A DNA stretch of 64,000 nt from Cohnella sp. OV330 (GCF_900112065.1 NZ_FOKE01000010.1:62001-126000), one strand, 5' to 3'; positions 15,849 through 25,251 are shown, counted from the first letter of the stretch. Notes: generated by a model from the sequence alone, not told the origin. Made by a program: numbers and translations.

Positions 15849-17154
15849 GCATCCCTTCCTTAACTGTGTCCTTACCGGCAATTATACATCGGGCCGCCTC
15901 CCTCGCGCTTGCCAAAGATGCGTTCAGCAGCATGCCCGACGGTCCGACCCAATCCCCGGCGACGTACAGTCCCGGCCTTCCTTCGACGGCTGGCCCCGGT
16001 CTGCCGGAGAGACCGCCGCTCTCGGCTTCTACGACGGCATGCGAGACGAGCATTCGCGGCAGAAAGCGGCGTTGCACGACATGCCCGCGCCAGCCCGGCT
16101 GGATGAGGTCGAGGAATCCCTCCAGCTCCCGTTCGTCCTGCACGGGATCCGTCTCCTTCGATACCGGCAAATACTTCATGACGTGCACGACTTCGCGCGC
16201 GGGATGGTCGGATAGCGCGGACGCGGCCGAATGGTTGGAGTAATACCAAGGCTCGTCGGCGCCCAGCACGAACCGGGTTTTGGGCTGCGGCATGCCGGAC
16301 ACGACGAGATCCAGGCAAGCGGCCCGAACCGGGGTCAGCCGCTCGTACTGGGCGGCCTCGGCAGGCGTCAACGCGGGGTTGAGCAGGCCCAGCGTCTCGG
16401 TCGGCCCGGCTGTCGAGATCACTTGGCGGGCCGACAGGCGCGTCCCGTCCTTGAGCGCGACCGTCATGCGCGGGGCGCTGCCGCCGATCTCCCGGACGGG
16501 CGAGCGCGTGAGGAGCGACACGCCTGCCTGCCGCGCTTGCTCCGTCAGCCGGTTCACGATGGACTGCCAGCCGCCGTCCACGTACATGACCTGGGCCTGG
16601 CTTAGCTGCTCGACGACGGCGCCGGCGCTCAGCAGATGAGGGGCATTGCAGTACGTCGCCACGCGTACGAGCGCGAGCACGAGGCTGCGTACGCGCGGGC
16701 TGCCGAGCTCGGATTCCAAGTAAGCCTGCAAGCTGACCTTCTGCAGGGCGGCAGCGTCGATCTTGCGGAGCTTCGCGTAAAAACGAAGAAGCTGGGTCTT
16801 CTCGTGCCACTTCAGGAAAGTGCCGAGCAAGAGCTGTCCGAGCGGGAGCGCCTTGTACTCCCCGCCCGCTTGCTTGAACACGAACGCGCCCGACGTCTTG
16901 GGCGTGCCGCCCGCCGGCTCGACGCCGACCTCCCGCAAGATCGGAAGAGCGCTTTTATACAGCGCGTGCGGCCCCATATTCACGCGCGATTCCGCGATCT
17001 CGTTCGACGCCGCCCGGCCTCCGGGCCCCGCGCCTTTGTCGAGCACCAATACGCTCCGGCCCGCCCGCGCCAAGTAGATCGAAGCCGTCAATCCGGCGAT
17101 GCCCCCTCCGATAATGACGACGTCCCATTCCTTCTGATCGCCTATTTCCGACAT
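15835..17154 (-). CDS. FAD-dependent oxidoreductase (phytoene desaturase/amine oxidase-like)
   Basis: This 439-aa protein has an N-terminal dinucleotide-binding fold (DVVIIGGGIAGLTASIYLARAGRSVLVLDKGAGPGGRA) and a C-terminal GLYVAGDWVGPSGMLLNASLASAREAA segment typical of FAD closure in CrtI/amine-oxidase-like flavoproteins. No membrane segment or signal peptide is present. ATG 17154 is the first position at which family similarity begins. The 3' end overlaps the ECF41 sigma gene. This is the oxidoreductase class reported beside ECF41 sigma factors, so it is the likely regulon target. The substrate is unknown. Confidence 0.88.
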   Translation of the reverse strand: MSEIGDQKEWDVVIIGGGIAGLTASIYLARAGRSVLVLDKGAGPGGRAASNEIAESRVNMGPHALYKSALPILREVGVEPAGGTPKTSGAFVFKQAGGEYKALPLGQLLLGTFLKWHEKTQLLRFYAKLRKIDAAALQKVSLQAYLESELGSPRVRSLVLALVRVATYCNAPHLLSAGAVVEQLSQAQVMYVDGGWQSIVNRLTEQARQAGVSLLTRSPVREIGGSAPRMTVALKDGTRLSARQVISTAGPTETLGLLNPALTPAEAAQYERLTPVRAACLDLVVSGMPQPKTRFVLGADEPWYYSNHSAASALSDHPAREVVHVMKYLPVSKETDPVQDERELEGFLDLIQPGWRGHVVQRRFLPRMLVSHAVVEAESGGLSGRPGPAVEGRPGLYVAGDWVGPSGMLLNASLASAREAARCIIAGKDTVKEGMHGGA

Positions 17155-17319
17155 GCTTGATCCATCCTCTCCGGTCTGATGCCAACATGACGATCGAGGA
17201 ATCGGATCTGTGACGCGGATGCTTCTTTTATTTCCAAAGAGGATCGAAAGCATAGATATTTGAAGCCGTCCATAGATTCTAATGAAATGACACGCACGGA
17301 TTGATGGGGGGGTATAGCG

Positions 17320-18273
17320 GTGTATTTGAGCAAAAAGGCTCTCTTGATCATGGCAGGCATTCTGGTCCTGCTGCTATCGGGCGCGAGCGTCTACGCGGCC
17401 GCGGCCGCGACTTCGAACAAAGCGACGAGCACGATCAACGCCTGCGCCAAAAACGACGGGCAAATTCGAATCGTCGCGAAGAATACGTTGTGCAAAAAGA
17501 CGGAAAAGGCGATCTCCTGGAATGTGGTCGGCCCTAAAGGGGATAGAGGCGATAGCGGCGCTGCCGGACCGGCGGGCCTGAAAGGGGCGAAGGGAGATAC
17601 CGGCGCCACTGGTGCTACCGGCGCTACTGGACCGCAGGGGCCTCAAGGGGCGAAAGGCGATACGGGTGCAACTGGACCGCAAGGGCCTCAAGGGGCGAAA
17701 GGCGACACGGGTGCCGCCGGCGCGACTGGGCCGCAGGGGCCTCAAGGCGCGAAGGGCGACACGGGGCCAGCCGGCGCGACAGGCGCCACGGGCGCAACCG
17801 GCGCGGCCGGGCCGCAGGGACCGCAGGGCGTGAAAGGCGATACCGGGGACGTCGGAGCGACCGGACCGCAAGGGCCGCAAGGCGACACGGGACCTGCCGG
17901 CGCGACAGGCGCGACAGGCGCAACCGGACCGCAGGGTCCGCAAGGGCCGCAGGGCCCGCCCGGAATCCCCGGCACGGCCGGCCCGAAGTTCGGCGATCCG
18001 TTCATCGCCGACGGATCTGCAGGCGAAGGCGGGAGCTCGGCCGGCTACATCGGAGAAGTATGGCTGTTCGCGGGCAACTTCGCCCCCGCCGGCACCCACG
18101 TATGCGACGGCGCGCTTCTGTCGATCGCGCAGAATACCCCGCTGTTTGCGCTAATCGGCACCCAGTACGGCGGAGACGGGAGAACGACCTTCGCGCTGCC
18201 GGACCTGCAGGATTACGCGCCGGCGGGCGTCAGCTACGTCATTAACCTTACGGGCATTTTCCCGCCTCGCTAA
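17320..18273 (+). CDS. Secreted collagen-like protein with a C-terminal phage tail collar domain
   Basis: This 317-aa protein begins with GTG after a G-rich ribosome binding site. An N-terminal hydrophobic segment (about residues 7-28, ending SVYAAAAA) is a signal peptide or anchor. A short Cys-containing region (NACAKNDG, NTLCKKTE) follows. About 45 Gly-X-Y triplets, rich in GPQGPQGAKGDTGA, occupy residues 70-222. The last about 80 residues look like a tail collar/microcystin-dependent domain (GYIGEVWLFAGNFAP, GTQYGGDGRTTFALPDL). It probably forms trimeric fibres on the cell or spore surface. No phage genes are nearby. It overlaps the convergent GNAT gene by four bases. Confidence 0.88.
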   Translation: MYLSKKALLIMAGILVLLLSGASVYAAAAATSNKATSTINACAKNDGQIRIVAKNTLCKKTEKAISWNVVGPKGDRGDSGAAGPAGLKGAKGDTGATGATGATGPQGPQGAKGDTGATGPQGPQGAKGDTGAAGATGPQGPQGAKGDTGPAGATGATGATGAAGPQGPQGVKGDTGDVGATGPQGPQGDTGPAGATGATGATGPQGPQGPQGPPGIPGTAGPKFGDPFIADGSAGEGGSSAGYIGEVWLFAGNFAPAGTHVCDGALLSIAQNTPLFALIGTQYGGDGRTTFALPDLQDYAPAGVSYVINLTGIFPPR

Positions 18274-18770
18274 AGGTTCAGCCGGAACGCCATGACCGTA
18301 ATGCCGTCGTCCGCCGGCTGAAAATCGTATTGCGGGAGCCGCTCGAATCCCAGCTTCTCGTACAGCTGGCGCGCATCCTTCATGAACTCGCCGGTATGCA
18401 GGCCGACGGCCCGGCTGCCGGACGCGCGGGCGCGGCGAATGCATTCGGCGATCAGCGCCGACGCCGCGCCCTTGCCGCGGTGCGCCGGAGATACCGCCAG
18501 CATGCGGATCTCCGGATAGTCCTGCTTGTCGACATGGCCGTCATAGGCATCCGTATTCGCGGGAAACAGAACGACGCTGCCTGCGATTTGACCGTCCGCT
18601 TCGGCAACGATCAGCTCCGCGCCCGGCTGCGCGTCCGCTTCCGAGCCGATCGCCCGCGCCAACGCCTGCCAATGGCCGTCCGGGATCGACTTCGCGTGTT
18701 CTCGATAGGCATCCAACCGCTGCTCCCGAATGAAGCTTCGCTCCTCCGGCGCGGCATCGCGTATATGCAT
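18270..18770 (-). CDS. GNAT family N-acetyltransferase
   Basis: A 166-aa single-domain GNAT. The acetyl-CoA pyrophosphate-binding loop is RGKGAASAL, preceded by the strand EIRMLAVSPAHRGKG and followed by the C-terminal YEKLGFERLPQYDF. It should transfer an acetyl group from acetyl-CoA; the acceptor is unknown. The start at 18770 is followed 20 bp upstream by the end of the glutathionyl-hydroquinone reductase-like gene, and the two probably share a transcript. GAGGAG lies about eight bases before the ATG. Confidence 0.88.
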   Translation of the reverse strand: MHIRDAAPEERSFIREQRLDAYREHAKSIPDGHWQALARAIGSEADAQPGAELIVAEADGQIAGSVVLFPANTDAYDGHVDKQDYPEIRMLAVSPAHRGKGAASALIAECIRRARASGSRAVGLHTGEFMKDARQLYEKLGFERLPQYDFQPADDGITVMAFRLNL

Positions 18771-18789
18771 CTTTTCGACTCCTCCTTAT

Positions 18790-19800
18790 TCAGGCGCTTA
18801 TGAGGAACTTCTCTTCCTTGCCGCTCAGCCGCTGCCGACCGTGCGGGGTCTCCCAGACCGCGAGATCCGGTCCTTTCGGCAGAATGTTCACTTCTTGTTT
18901 GTCCGTCGCGATGGTGATCGACAGATGATAGTGGCGCTTGATCGCGTCAAAATCGGTCGTGTCCCCGAACCCCGGGGTCTGGTACAGGTCGCGGGCGTAG
19001 CCCCATAAATGCTCGAACTCGCGAAGCAGATTGCGGTTGGTCCGGAACGCCGTATAGTACGCCGCGTCGAACCGGGCGAGCGTCGTATAGAGCCGCACGT
19101 CGGAGTCCGTAATGAAGTCTCCGTTCAGGAAACGGCTGCGCGACAGACGCTGCTCCAGCTCGTCCAAACGCGCGAACAACGTGTCGTAGGCCGCGTCGTA
19201 GGCTTCCTGGGAGTGGGCAAAGCCGCATTTGTAGACGCCATTATTGATTTCGTGGAAAATGACCTCGTTCAAAGCGTCGATCTGCTCGCGCAAAGCCTCG
19301 GGATACAAATCCGGCGCGTTCGGCTTGTGAAAAGGCGCCCAGACCGTCTCGAAATAGTTGGTCAGCTTAAAGTAGTCGTTGTTCGAAACCTCGCGCTTGC
19401 GCACGTCCACGACGACGGGCACGGTGGGCCTGCCCGTATAGTCCGGGTCGGTCTTCAGGTAGATCTCGCTGATATACCGAATGCCGAGCACGGGATCGAC
19501 GCCGTCGGGGTCGAGCGAAAATTCCCAATCGACGCGCGGCAGCCTCGGACGCATCGGGCTCACGGTCCCCAGGCTGATCGCCTCCTCGAGCCCGAGCACG
19601 CGGCGGACGATGACGGACCGGTGCGCCCACGGGCAGGCTGCCGACCAGAGCAGGCGATACCTTCCCGCTTCGACGGGCAGCTCGCCCCCCCGATCGCCGA
19701 ACGGCGCGACGAAGCGGTTCGTCTGACGTTTGAACGAACCGTCCTTCGTAATCTCGGCCGGCTTGCTGCCGGCTTGTTCGCTTGCGGACATGGGCTTCAT
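18790..19800 (-). CDS. Glutathionyl-hydroquinone reductase-like GST (YqjG/ECM4 family)
   Basis: At 336 aa it has the normal length for the Xi-class GST family. The catalytic Cys is in SAACPWAHR (about residue 56), followed by the PVVVD cis-Pro region of the thioredoxin fold. The helical domain contains FLNGDFITDSDVRLYTTLARFDAAYY and HYHLSI near the end. Family members reduce glutathionyl- or other thiol-conjugated hydroquinones. In a Bacillus-like host the low-molecular-weight thiol may be bacillithiol rather than glutathione; that is inference. It is likely co-transcribed with the downstream GNAT gene. Confidence 0.88.
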   Translation of the reverse strand: MKPMSASEQAGSKPAEITKDGSFKRQTNRFVAPFGDRGGELPVEAGRYRLLWSAACPWAHRSVIVRRVLGLEEAISLGTVSPMRPRLPRVDWEFSLDPDGVDPVLGIRYISEIYLKTDPDYTGRPTVPVVVDVRKREVSNNDYFKLTNYFETVWAPFHKPNAPDLYPEALREQIDALNEVIFHEINNGVYKCGFAHSQEAYDAAYDTLFARLDELEQRLSRSRFLNGDFITDSDVRLYTTLARFDAAYYTAFRTNRNLLREFEHLWGYARDLYQTPGFGDTTDFDAIKRHYHLSITIATDKQEVNILPKGPDLAVWETPHGRQRLSGKEEKFLISA

Positions 19801-19877
19801 TCCTTTGCTGGAGGATGGTAGCTTTATTGTAGCCGATCCGGGCCGAAAAGGCCCGCGGGCCGCATAACGCCGGATCG

Positions 19878-22085
19878 TCAGGCGCTTACGCCGTCAACGA
19901 CATACAACGTCGCGCCGCCTCCGAAGCCGCCGAACCCGCCGATCGCCCGGCCGTCGCCGGCATCGGACTGCATGGCGCCGCCGCTCGACGATGACTGCCA
20001 TTCGGAAGCGGTAATCGCCTTGCCGTGCTCCTGAATCCATTGCGTGACCTCGGCGTTGCCTCCGCGGCCGCCCCCGCCCATGCCTCCACCGCCGATCAGG
20101 AAGTACTTCACTTCGCCTTTGGCCGCCAACGCTTGCAGCTTTTCGGCCGTATAGACCTGATCCGAACCGTTGAACCCGTTCAAAATGACGACCGACTCGC
20201 CTTTGTCGACCATGTACGGTGCCGCCGTACCGTAGTCGGATACCGCGAGCAAATATTTCTGGCCCGTATTGTGCGCCTTCAAATAGGCGTACAGCCTCTC
20301 GTCCACGCTGCCGGTCGATTCGCCGCCGCCTTGCCCGCGCCCCGAGAAGCCGATCCCCTGCGGTCCGCCTGCCTCGCGGGACGAGCTTGGGCCGACGATG
20401 GGCGTCATGCTGCTCACGCCGTACGTGATCGGCGTCAGCGCCCAATAAACGGGGCCGACCAGCAGCGTCAGCAATCCTGCGATCGCCCATATGCGGGCCG
20501 GACGCAGGTTTTCCCTCGTTCTCCAGACGATCAACAGCGCAGTCACGATCACGCCGGCGAGTCCGATGCCCGCAGCCCACCCGCCGCCGATCGTCGCGTC
20601 GTACGGATGAACGATGTACCAGGCGAATACCGTCGTGGCCAAAATCGCCGCGGGGAGCAGCCAAGACATCCATCCCGCCCGATCCCCGTATGCCCGCCAC
20701 ATCTCGACGAATCCAGCTCCCGCCAACGCGGCGATCGGAGGCGCGAGCATGATCAGATAGTATTGGTGGAAGAAGCCCGCGACGCTGAAGAAGGCCGCTG
20801 CGGGAAGCAGCCAGGCAAGCCAGAAAATCGTCTCCTTGTGCTTGTCGGTCCACTTCCGCCTGCGAATGCTCCCGAGCAGGCCGATCGCGCCGATGACCGC
20901 GAACGGAATGAACCAGCTAGCCTGGTCTGACAGAGACGCTTGGAACAAGCGCAGCGGTCCGGCTTGGCCCGTCCCGAACATGCCGCCGCTGCGGCCGCCA
21001 TTCGGACCGCCGTTGCCGCCAAATCCGCCGCCATCCTGCCGGAATCCGCCGCCAAACCCGCCTGCGCCGCCGCCCTGCGGGGCTCCCCGGACGCCGCCGT
21101 CTTGCTGGCCGGGCGCCTGGTCCTGACCTGGCGTCACGTTCTGGCCGGGCGACTGACTTTGTCCGTCCCCTTGACCTTGGGCGGGCGCCTGGTCCTGGCC
21201 CGCCCCTTGGGCCTGACCGAACCTTTCGCCCTGACCGTCCGCCGGAAAGCCGCCGCCGTTCCTAAAGTTCGGCGCGCCTCCCCCGCTCTGGCCGCGGTCG
21301 CCCGTCAGCCGGGACACGCCGTTGTAGCCGAACGCCAGATTGAGCACCGAATTCGTGCCGCTGCTGCCGATATAGGGCCGCTTGTCCGCGGGGACCGAAT
21401 CCACGACGACCGCCCACGATACCGAGACTGCCAGCATGAGCGCCGTAGCGCCTGCGAGTATGCCCGCTCTCTTTTTCCAGGAAAGACCGGACGCGATCCA
21501 ATAGAACAAGTAAAAGGCCGGAAGCACCATGTACGCCTGCAGCATCTTCATATTAAAGCCGACGCCGACGATCGCGAACGCGCCCATCACGCTCCATGCG
21601 CTTCTATTTCGCACGCCCCGGAAAAGCAGAGCTGCAGCGAGAAGCAGCGCGAATACAAGCATGCTGTCGATGTTGTTCGTGCGGCTGACGGCCACCGCGA
21701 TCGGCGTGCAGGCCATGACGAGCGCGGCGACCCGCGCCGCCGCAGCGCCGAAGGTCGGCTTGACGAGTTTGTACGCGAGGAGCACCGAGCCGATACCGGC
21801 CAGCGCCTGAGGCAGGATGACGCTCCAGCCGTGGAGTCCGAATAATTTGGCGCTGAGCGTCTGGATCCAGAATACGACGGGCGGTTTGTCCACGGTGACC
21901 GAGCCCGCGGAGTCGAGCGAAGCATAGAAGAAGTTATGAAAGTTTTCCATCATGGCCGCGACGGCGGTCGTATAGTACGTATTGGCATATTTCTCCGTCC
22001 AGATGTCGTAGCCGTTCAAGAACGCGGACAACAAGACGATAAACAGCAGAGGAAGATCCACCTTGGCTTTTGCGGGAGCTTTCAT
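19878..22085 (-). CDS. GT39/ArnT-like membrane glycosyltransferase (YkcB type)
   Basis: This 735-aa protein carries about 11 membrane helices. Near the N-terminus is the GT39/ArnT signature region NGYDIWTEKYANTYYTTAVAAM followed by the first-loop motif SVTVDKPPVVFWIQTLSAKLFG, whose acidic residues are catalytic in this family. A Gly/Gln-rich hydrophilic insert at about residues 260-380 is unusual. The C-terminal soluble domain (VDERLYAYLKAHNTGQKYLLAVSDYGTAAPYMV) matches the YkcA/YkcB type. It probably transfers sugar from a polyprenyl-phosphate donor to an extracellular acceptor. The start at 22085 has AGGAGAGG upstream. Confidence 0.88.
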   Translation of the reverse strand: MKAPAKAKVDLPLLFIVLLSAFLNGYDIWTEKYANTYYTTAVAAMMENFHNFFYASLDSAGSVTVDKPPVVFWIQTLSAKLFGLHGWSVILPQALAGIGSVLLAYKLVKPTFGAAAARVAALVMACTPIAVAVSRTNNIDSMLVFALLLAAALLFRGVRNRSAWSVMGAFAIVGVGFNMKMLQAYMVLPAFYLFYWIASGLSWKKRAGILAGATALMLAVSVSWAVVVDSVPADKRPYIGSSGTNSVLNLAFGYNGVSRLTGDRGQSGGGAPNFRNGGGFPADGQGERFGQAQGAGQDQAPAQGQGDGQSQSPGQNVTPGQDQAPGQQDGGVRGAPQGGGAGGFGGGFRQDGGGFGGNGGPNGGRSGGMFGTGQAGPLRLFQASLSDQASWFIPFAVIGAIGLLGSIRRRKWTDKHKETIFWLAWLLPAAAFFSVAGFFHQYYLIMLAPPIAALAGAGFVEMWRAYGDRAGWMSWLLPAAILATTVFAWYIVHPYDATIGGGWAAGIGLAGVIVTALLIVWRTRENLRPARIWAIAGLLTLLVGPVYWALTPITYGVSSMTPIVGPSSSREAGGPQGIGFSGRGQGGGESTGSVDERLYAYLKAHNTGQKYLLAVSDYGTAAPYMVDKGESVVILNGFNGSDQVYTAEKLQALAAKGEVKYFLIGGGGMGGGGRGGNAEVTQWIQEHGKAITASEWQSSSSGGAMQSDAGDGRAIGGFGGFGGGATLYVVDGVSA

Positions 22086-22401
22086 TTGCCGGCCTCTCCT
22101 TTTTGACGATCACATCCTTTAACTATGGACATTGAAGTTAAGCCGCACATTAAAACTAACTGAATGTTTTCTGAAAATGCTACGGCGCAGGAGGGACCCG
22201 ACCGCTTCGTTGCGCACCGATGGCAAAAATAAGAGCTTAAATGCAGCTATTTTCACCCGCCGCACGCTCCCTAGCAGATATAAATGCCAAAAGCGCAGCT
22301 ATTTTCCCGAGACGGGGTCCATATTGCGCCCACGGCCAGGATTAGCTGCACTTTTGCACATATCTATTCGTTTTCTTCAGATCGCAACCCTTCCATCCCC
22401 G
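22086..22401. repeat. Intergenic region with a weak 52-bp repeat
   Basis: GCAGCTATTTTC occurs at 22243 and 22295 in the same orientation, 52 bp apart, within otherwise degenerate sequence. A related AGCTGCACTTTTGC follows near 22345. No ORF with a ribosome binding site is seen. The promoter for the glycosyltransferase gene presumably lies near 22090-22140. Confidence 0.5.
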
Positions 22402-24225
22402 CTACCCGCTCGCCTTGGCCTGATAGGACAGCAGCTTCCCGAACAAGCCGTCTTGCTCCTCCGAGAGCTGCGTGTATCCTCCGTTCTGAACGATGGTCCC
22501 GTTGTCCAACACGACGATCTGATCCGCGCCGCGGATCGTGGACAAGCGATGGGCGATGACGATCAGGGTCATCCTGCCCCGCAGCCGCTCCAGCGCCTCC
22601 TGAATGCCGGCTTCGCGCTCGCTGTCCAGGGCGCTCGTCGCTTCGTCCAGCACGAGGACGGACGGATTGCGCAGAATCGCCCGCGCCAGGACGATCCGCT
22701 GCCGTTCGCCGCCGGAGAGGCGAACCCCCCGGTCCCCCAATACGGTATCGAGACCCTGAGGGAGCCGTTGGACGAACGCGTCAGCCGCCGCGAAGCGCAG
22801 CGCTTCCCACATCCGCTCCTCGCTGGCGTCCGGGGCGGCGATCGCCAGATTGTCCCTCACGCTCTCGTGAAACAGGAAGGGATCCTGCGAGACGTAGCTG
22901 ACGGACCGTCTCAATTCATAAGCTTCGCCCGCGCCGAGCGGCTTGCCGTCCACGAGCACTTGCCCGCGCTCGGGCTGCACGAGTCCGATCAGCAGATCGA
23001 TCAGGGTGCTCTTCCCCGCGCCCGACCGGCCGACGACGGCCGTCATCCGATGCGCCGGGATCCGCAGATTCACGGCTTGAAGCGCATAAGTCTCCTGCTC
23101 GCGGTCATATCGGTAGTACACGTCCCGAAGCTCGAAGCCCTGCGCAACTTGGACGGCGCCGCCTTCCGCAAGCCGGAGCGGCTCAGGCTCCCGAGCGGCC
23201 TCGGACGCCTGCTGCAGCTCCCGCAAATGCCTGAAGGCCGGAACCGTCTGGCCGATCTGCTCCAGGTTGGACTGCAGCGCCGAAAACTTAGGCCACAGCC
23301 GCGAAAAAACGAGAACGATAAAAACGAGCGTCTCGGCTTGGACATGGAGCACCGCGAAGGCGAAATAAACGAAAACGGCGATGAGAACGCTCGCCGCGGC
23401 TTTGTAATGGAATTGGGAGGCGGACTGCAGTCTGGTGAATTGAACGAGGTTGCCCTCAAGCCGGTCGCACAGGGCGCGGAACCAGGACAAATGCTGCTGC
23501 TCCATCCGGTTGCCCTTGATGTCCTTGATGCCGTTGAAGTGGTCGGTCATCCCCCCCACGTAGCGCTGCATCAGCTCGGTCGTGTCCTTCCCGATCTCCC
23601 TCGACTTCCTCACCTGGGACCGGGAGTACGCGGCGAGCGCCAGCCCGCACAGCAAGACGGCCAGGGTGAGCGGCGCGGACAGCCACAAGGCAAAGCCGAT
23701 CTGGATCAGCGTGAACAGCAAAGTCGTGGCGAGCCGCAGGCACATGAACACGCCGAAGCTCACCCGGGGCAGCTCGATCGTTGCATGATGGATAAAGTCC
23801 GACCTTCTCCTTTTCAGGAAAAAAGCCCAGTTCGATTGCAGCAAGCCTTGATAAAGTTCAAGCCTAAGATGACGGATAAAGCCCTGCTCGAGTTCGGCGC
23901 TCAGGTTGGACAGCAGACGCTGCAACAGTCCCTGGCCGAGTAGTAGAGTCAGGAAAATGGCGAGCACGACGGGCAGCCTCAGATCGCCTGGCACGCGTTG
24001 CAGCGGCTCCGCCGCGGCGGATAGCAGCGGGATGCCGCCCGAGGACGCGTCCATCAGCCCGATCAGCCCGAGCATCGGGGCCAACAGGAAAATGCCGATG
24101 CCCTCCAGCATGCTGACGACGATCGTCCCTGCCAGATTCGCATACAGCTTTGGCCCCGCAAACGCGCGGAGCTTCTTGAGATAGAAGAACACGGGTGCGA
24201 CGTCCAGCTTCCCTTCGCCCTTCAC
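22402..24225 (-). CDS. ABC exporter (permease + ATPase) of the lasso peptide locus
   Basis: This 607-aa half-transporter has an N-terminal six-helix membrane domain (residues ~15-320) and an ATPase with Walker A GRSGAGKST, signature LSGGERQRI, Walker B VLVLDEATSALD and an H-loop (VIAHRLSTI). There is no N-terminal C39 peptidase, so it cannot itself remove a leader. The GTG start overlaps the kinase stop in GTGA, giving translational coupling. By position and type it matches the D (export/immunity) protein of lasso peptide clusters such as paeninodin, and would export the mature peptide as a homodimer. It ends the cluster. Confidence 0.9.
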   Translation of the reverse strand: MKGEGKLDVAPVFFYLKKLRAFAGPKLYANLAGTIVVSMLEGIGIFLLAPMLGLIGLMDASSGGIPLLSAAAEPLQRVPGDLRLPVVLAIFLTLLLGQGLLQRLLSNLSAELEQGFIRHLRLELYQGLLQSNWAFFLKRRRSDFIHHATIELPRVSFGVFMCLRLATTLLFTLIQIGFALWLSAPLTLAVLLCGLALAAYSRSQVRKSREIGKDTTELMQRYVGGMTDHFNGIKDIKGNRMEQQHLSWFRALCDRLEGNLVQFTRLQSASQFHYKAAASVLIAVFVYFAFAVLHVQAETLVFIVLVFSRLWPKFSALQSNLEQIGQTVPAFRHLRELQQASEAAREPEPLRLAEGGAVQVAQGFELRDVYYRYDREQETYALQAVNLRIPAHRMTAVVGRSGAGKSTLIDLLIGLVQPERGQVLVDGKPLGAGEAYELRRSVSYVSQDPFLFHESVRDNLAIAAPDASEERMWEALRFAAADAFVQRLPQGLDTVLGDRGVRLSGGERQRIVLARAILRNPSVLVLDEATSALDSEREAGIQEALERLRGRMTLIVIAHRLSTIRGADQIVVLDNGTIVQNGGYTQLSEEQDGLFGKLLSYQAKASG

Positions 24226-25160
24226 CCCTGCATAACCTTCTCTCCTTCAAGTACGGTACGCAGCACCGCGTCGGCCATTTCTTGCGCAGAAAATCCGCCG
24301 GCAGGCCGCTGCAAGCGGTACAGGTCGATCCGGCTCGCCATCCCGGTCACTGTCGAAAAATGCCATTGATCCCCCGCTAAACGCGAAATCAAAAAAGGCC
24401 GGTACGTATGTATCCGAAGGAGCGCCAGCCGTTCGAGAGCCTGGCAGCGCGTGAGCGCCACCTCGTCCTCGTCCGTCCGCGACAGCTCGAACACGCCCGC
24501 CAGCGGCACGGCATCGACGGAAAATCCGGACGTAACGGGTATGGCATACTTGGACAGATACAGATGGCGATAACGATCGGACTGCAGGCCCAGCTGCTCG
24601 ATGCTCTCCTGCCACAGCTTCTGCTGCGGATAGGCGGGCATGACGACCGGGGTGCCGCCGTCCGCGCCGCCGGATGCCACCGCGATCACGTCGTCGGTCA
24701 GCAGCCGATAGCCGCGGCTTCGGAACGCGGCCGCCAGCGTCGACTTCCCAGCGCCGGACTCTCCGATAAATGCATAAGCGCGCCCGTCGACGACGACGGC
24801 GCTGCCATGAAGCGGAAGCGTCCGGCGCTGCATCAGGATCGCGCCCATGCACGTGCCGAGCAAGTAAAGGCGAATGCGCTTGTCCTCGGCGCCTGCCAGG
24901 GGCGACACGACAATCTGCCTCCCGCCGCGAATGGCGTAGACGGCCACCTCGGGCACGTAAAACAAAAACCGGTCGTCTTCGAACGCATAAAAGTCGTCTT
25001 CTACGTCGGCTGCTCGCCAGTCTTTCGACAAATCCCCGAGCCTGATCTCGACGTCCGCCCCGCCGATCCGCGCGGTCGTCACGAGCTCCGGCAAGCTAAT
25101 CTCGCTGGATATATGAAGGCCGAATGCCTGATACATGGTCGGCGTGATCGTATTCTTCAT
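24222..25160 (-). CDS. HPr-kinase-like lasso peptide kinase (PadeK-like)
   Basis: A 312-aa protein from ATG 25160. It resembles HPr kinase C-terminal domains: Walker A GESGAGKST at about residues 133-141, a preceding HGSAVVV strand and a LLTDDVIAV Walker-B-like segment with paired Asp. The N-terminal part (GLHISSEISLPEL) is typical of lasso-cluster kinases. PadeK of the paeninodin cluster phosphorylates the C-terminal Ser of the precursor; the adjacent precursor here also ends in Ser. The longer frame to 25214 overlaps a hairpin and lacks a ribosome binding site. It is translationally coupled to the exporter downstream. Confidence 0.88.
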   Translation of the reverse strand: MKNTITPTMYQAFGLHISSEISLPELVTTARIGGADVEIRLGDLSKDWRAADVEDDFYAFEDDRFLFYVPEVAVYAIRGGRQIVVSPLAGAEDKRIRLYLLGTCMGAILMQRRTLPLHGSAVVVDGRAYAFIGESGAGKSTLAAAFRSRGYRLLTDDVIAVASGGADGGTPVVMPAYPQQKLWQESIEQLGLQSDRYRHLYLSKYAIPVTSGFSVDAVPLAGVFELSRTDEDEVALTRCQALERLALLRIHTYRPFLISRLAGDQWHFSTVTGMASRIDLYRLQRPAGGFSAQEMADAVLRTVLEGEKVMQG

Positions 25161-25198
25161 AGAAAATGCACCTACCTCTCCCTCTCGCATGCGTCGAA

Positions 25199-25236
25199 CA
25201 AGGGCCCTATACATACTGGATGTACGAGGGCCCTTG
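25199..25236 (-). promoter_or_regulatory. Stable hairpin between the precursor and kinase genes
   Basis: A perfect ten-base stem, CAAGGGCCCT/AGGGCCCTTG, with a further TACAT/ATGTA pairing inside the 18-base loop. No U-run follows on the minus strand, so it is not a classical full terminator. It lies 15 bp after the precursor stop and may cap or stabilise the precursor mRNA and lower readthrough into the kinase gene. Confidence 0.7.
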
Positions 25237-25251
25237 AACGTTTCGATCTAA

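Noticed and set aside
17320..18273. Prophage tail fibre
   Set aside because: No other phage gene lies within many kilobases, and the protein has a signal peptide and a long collagen region.
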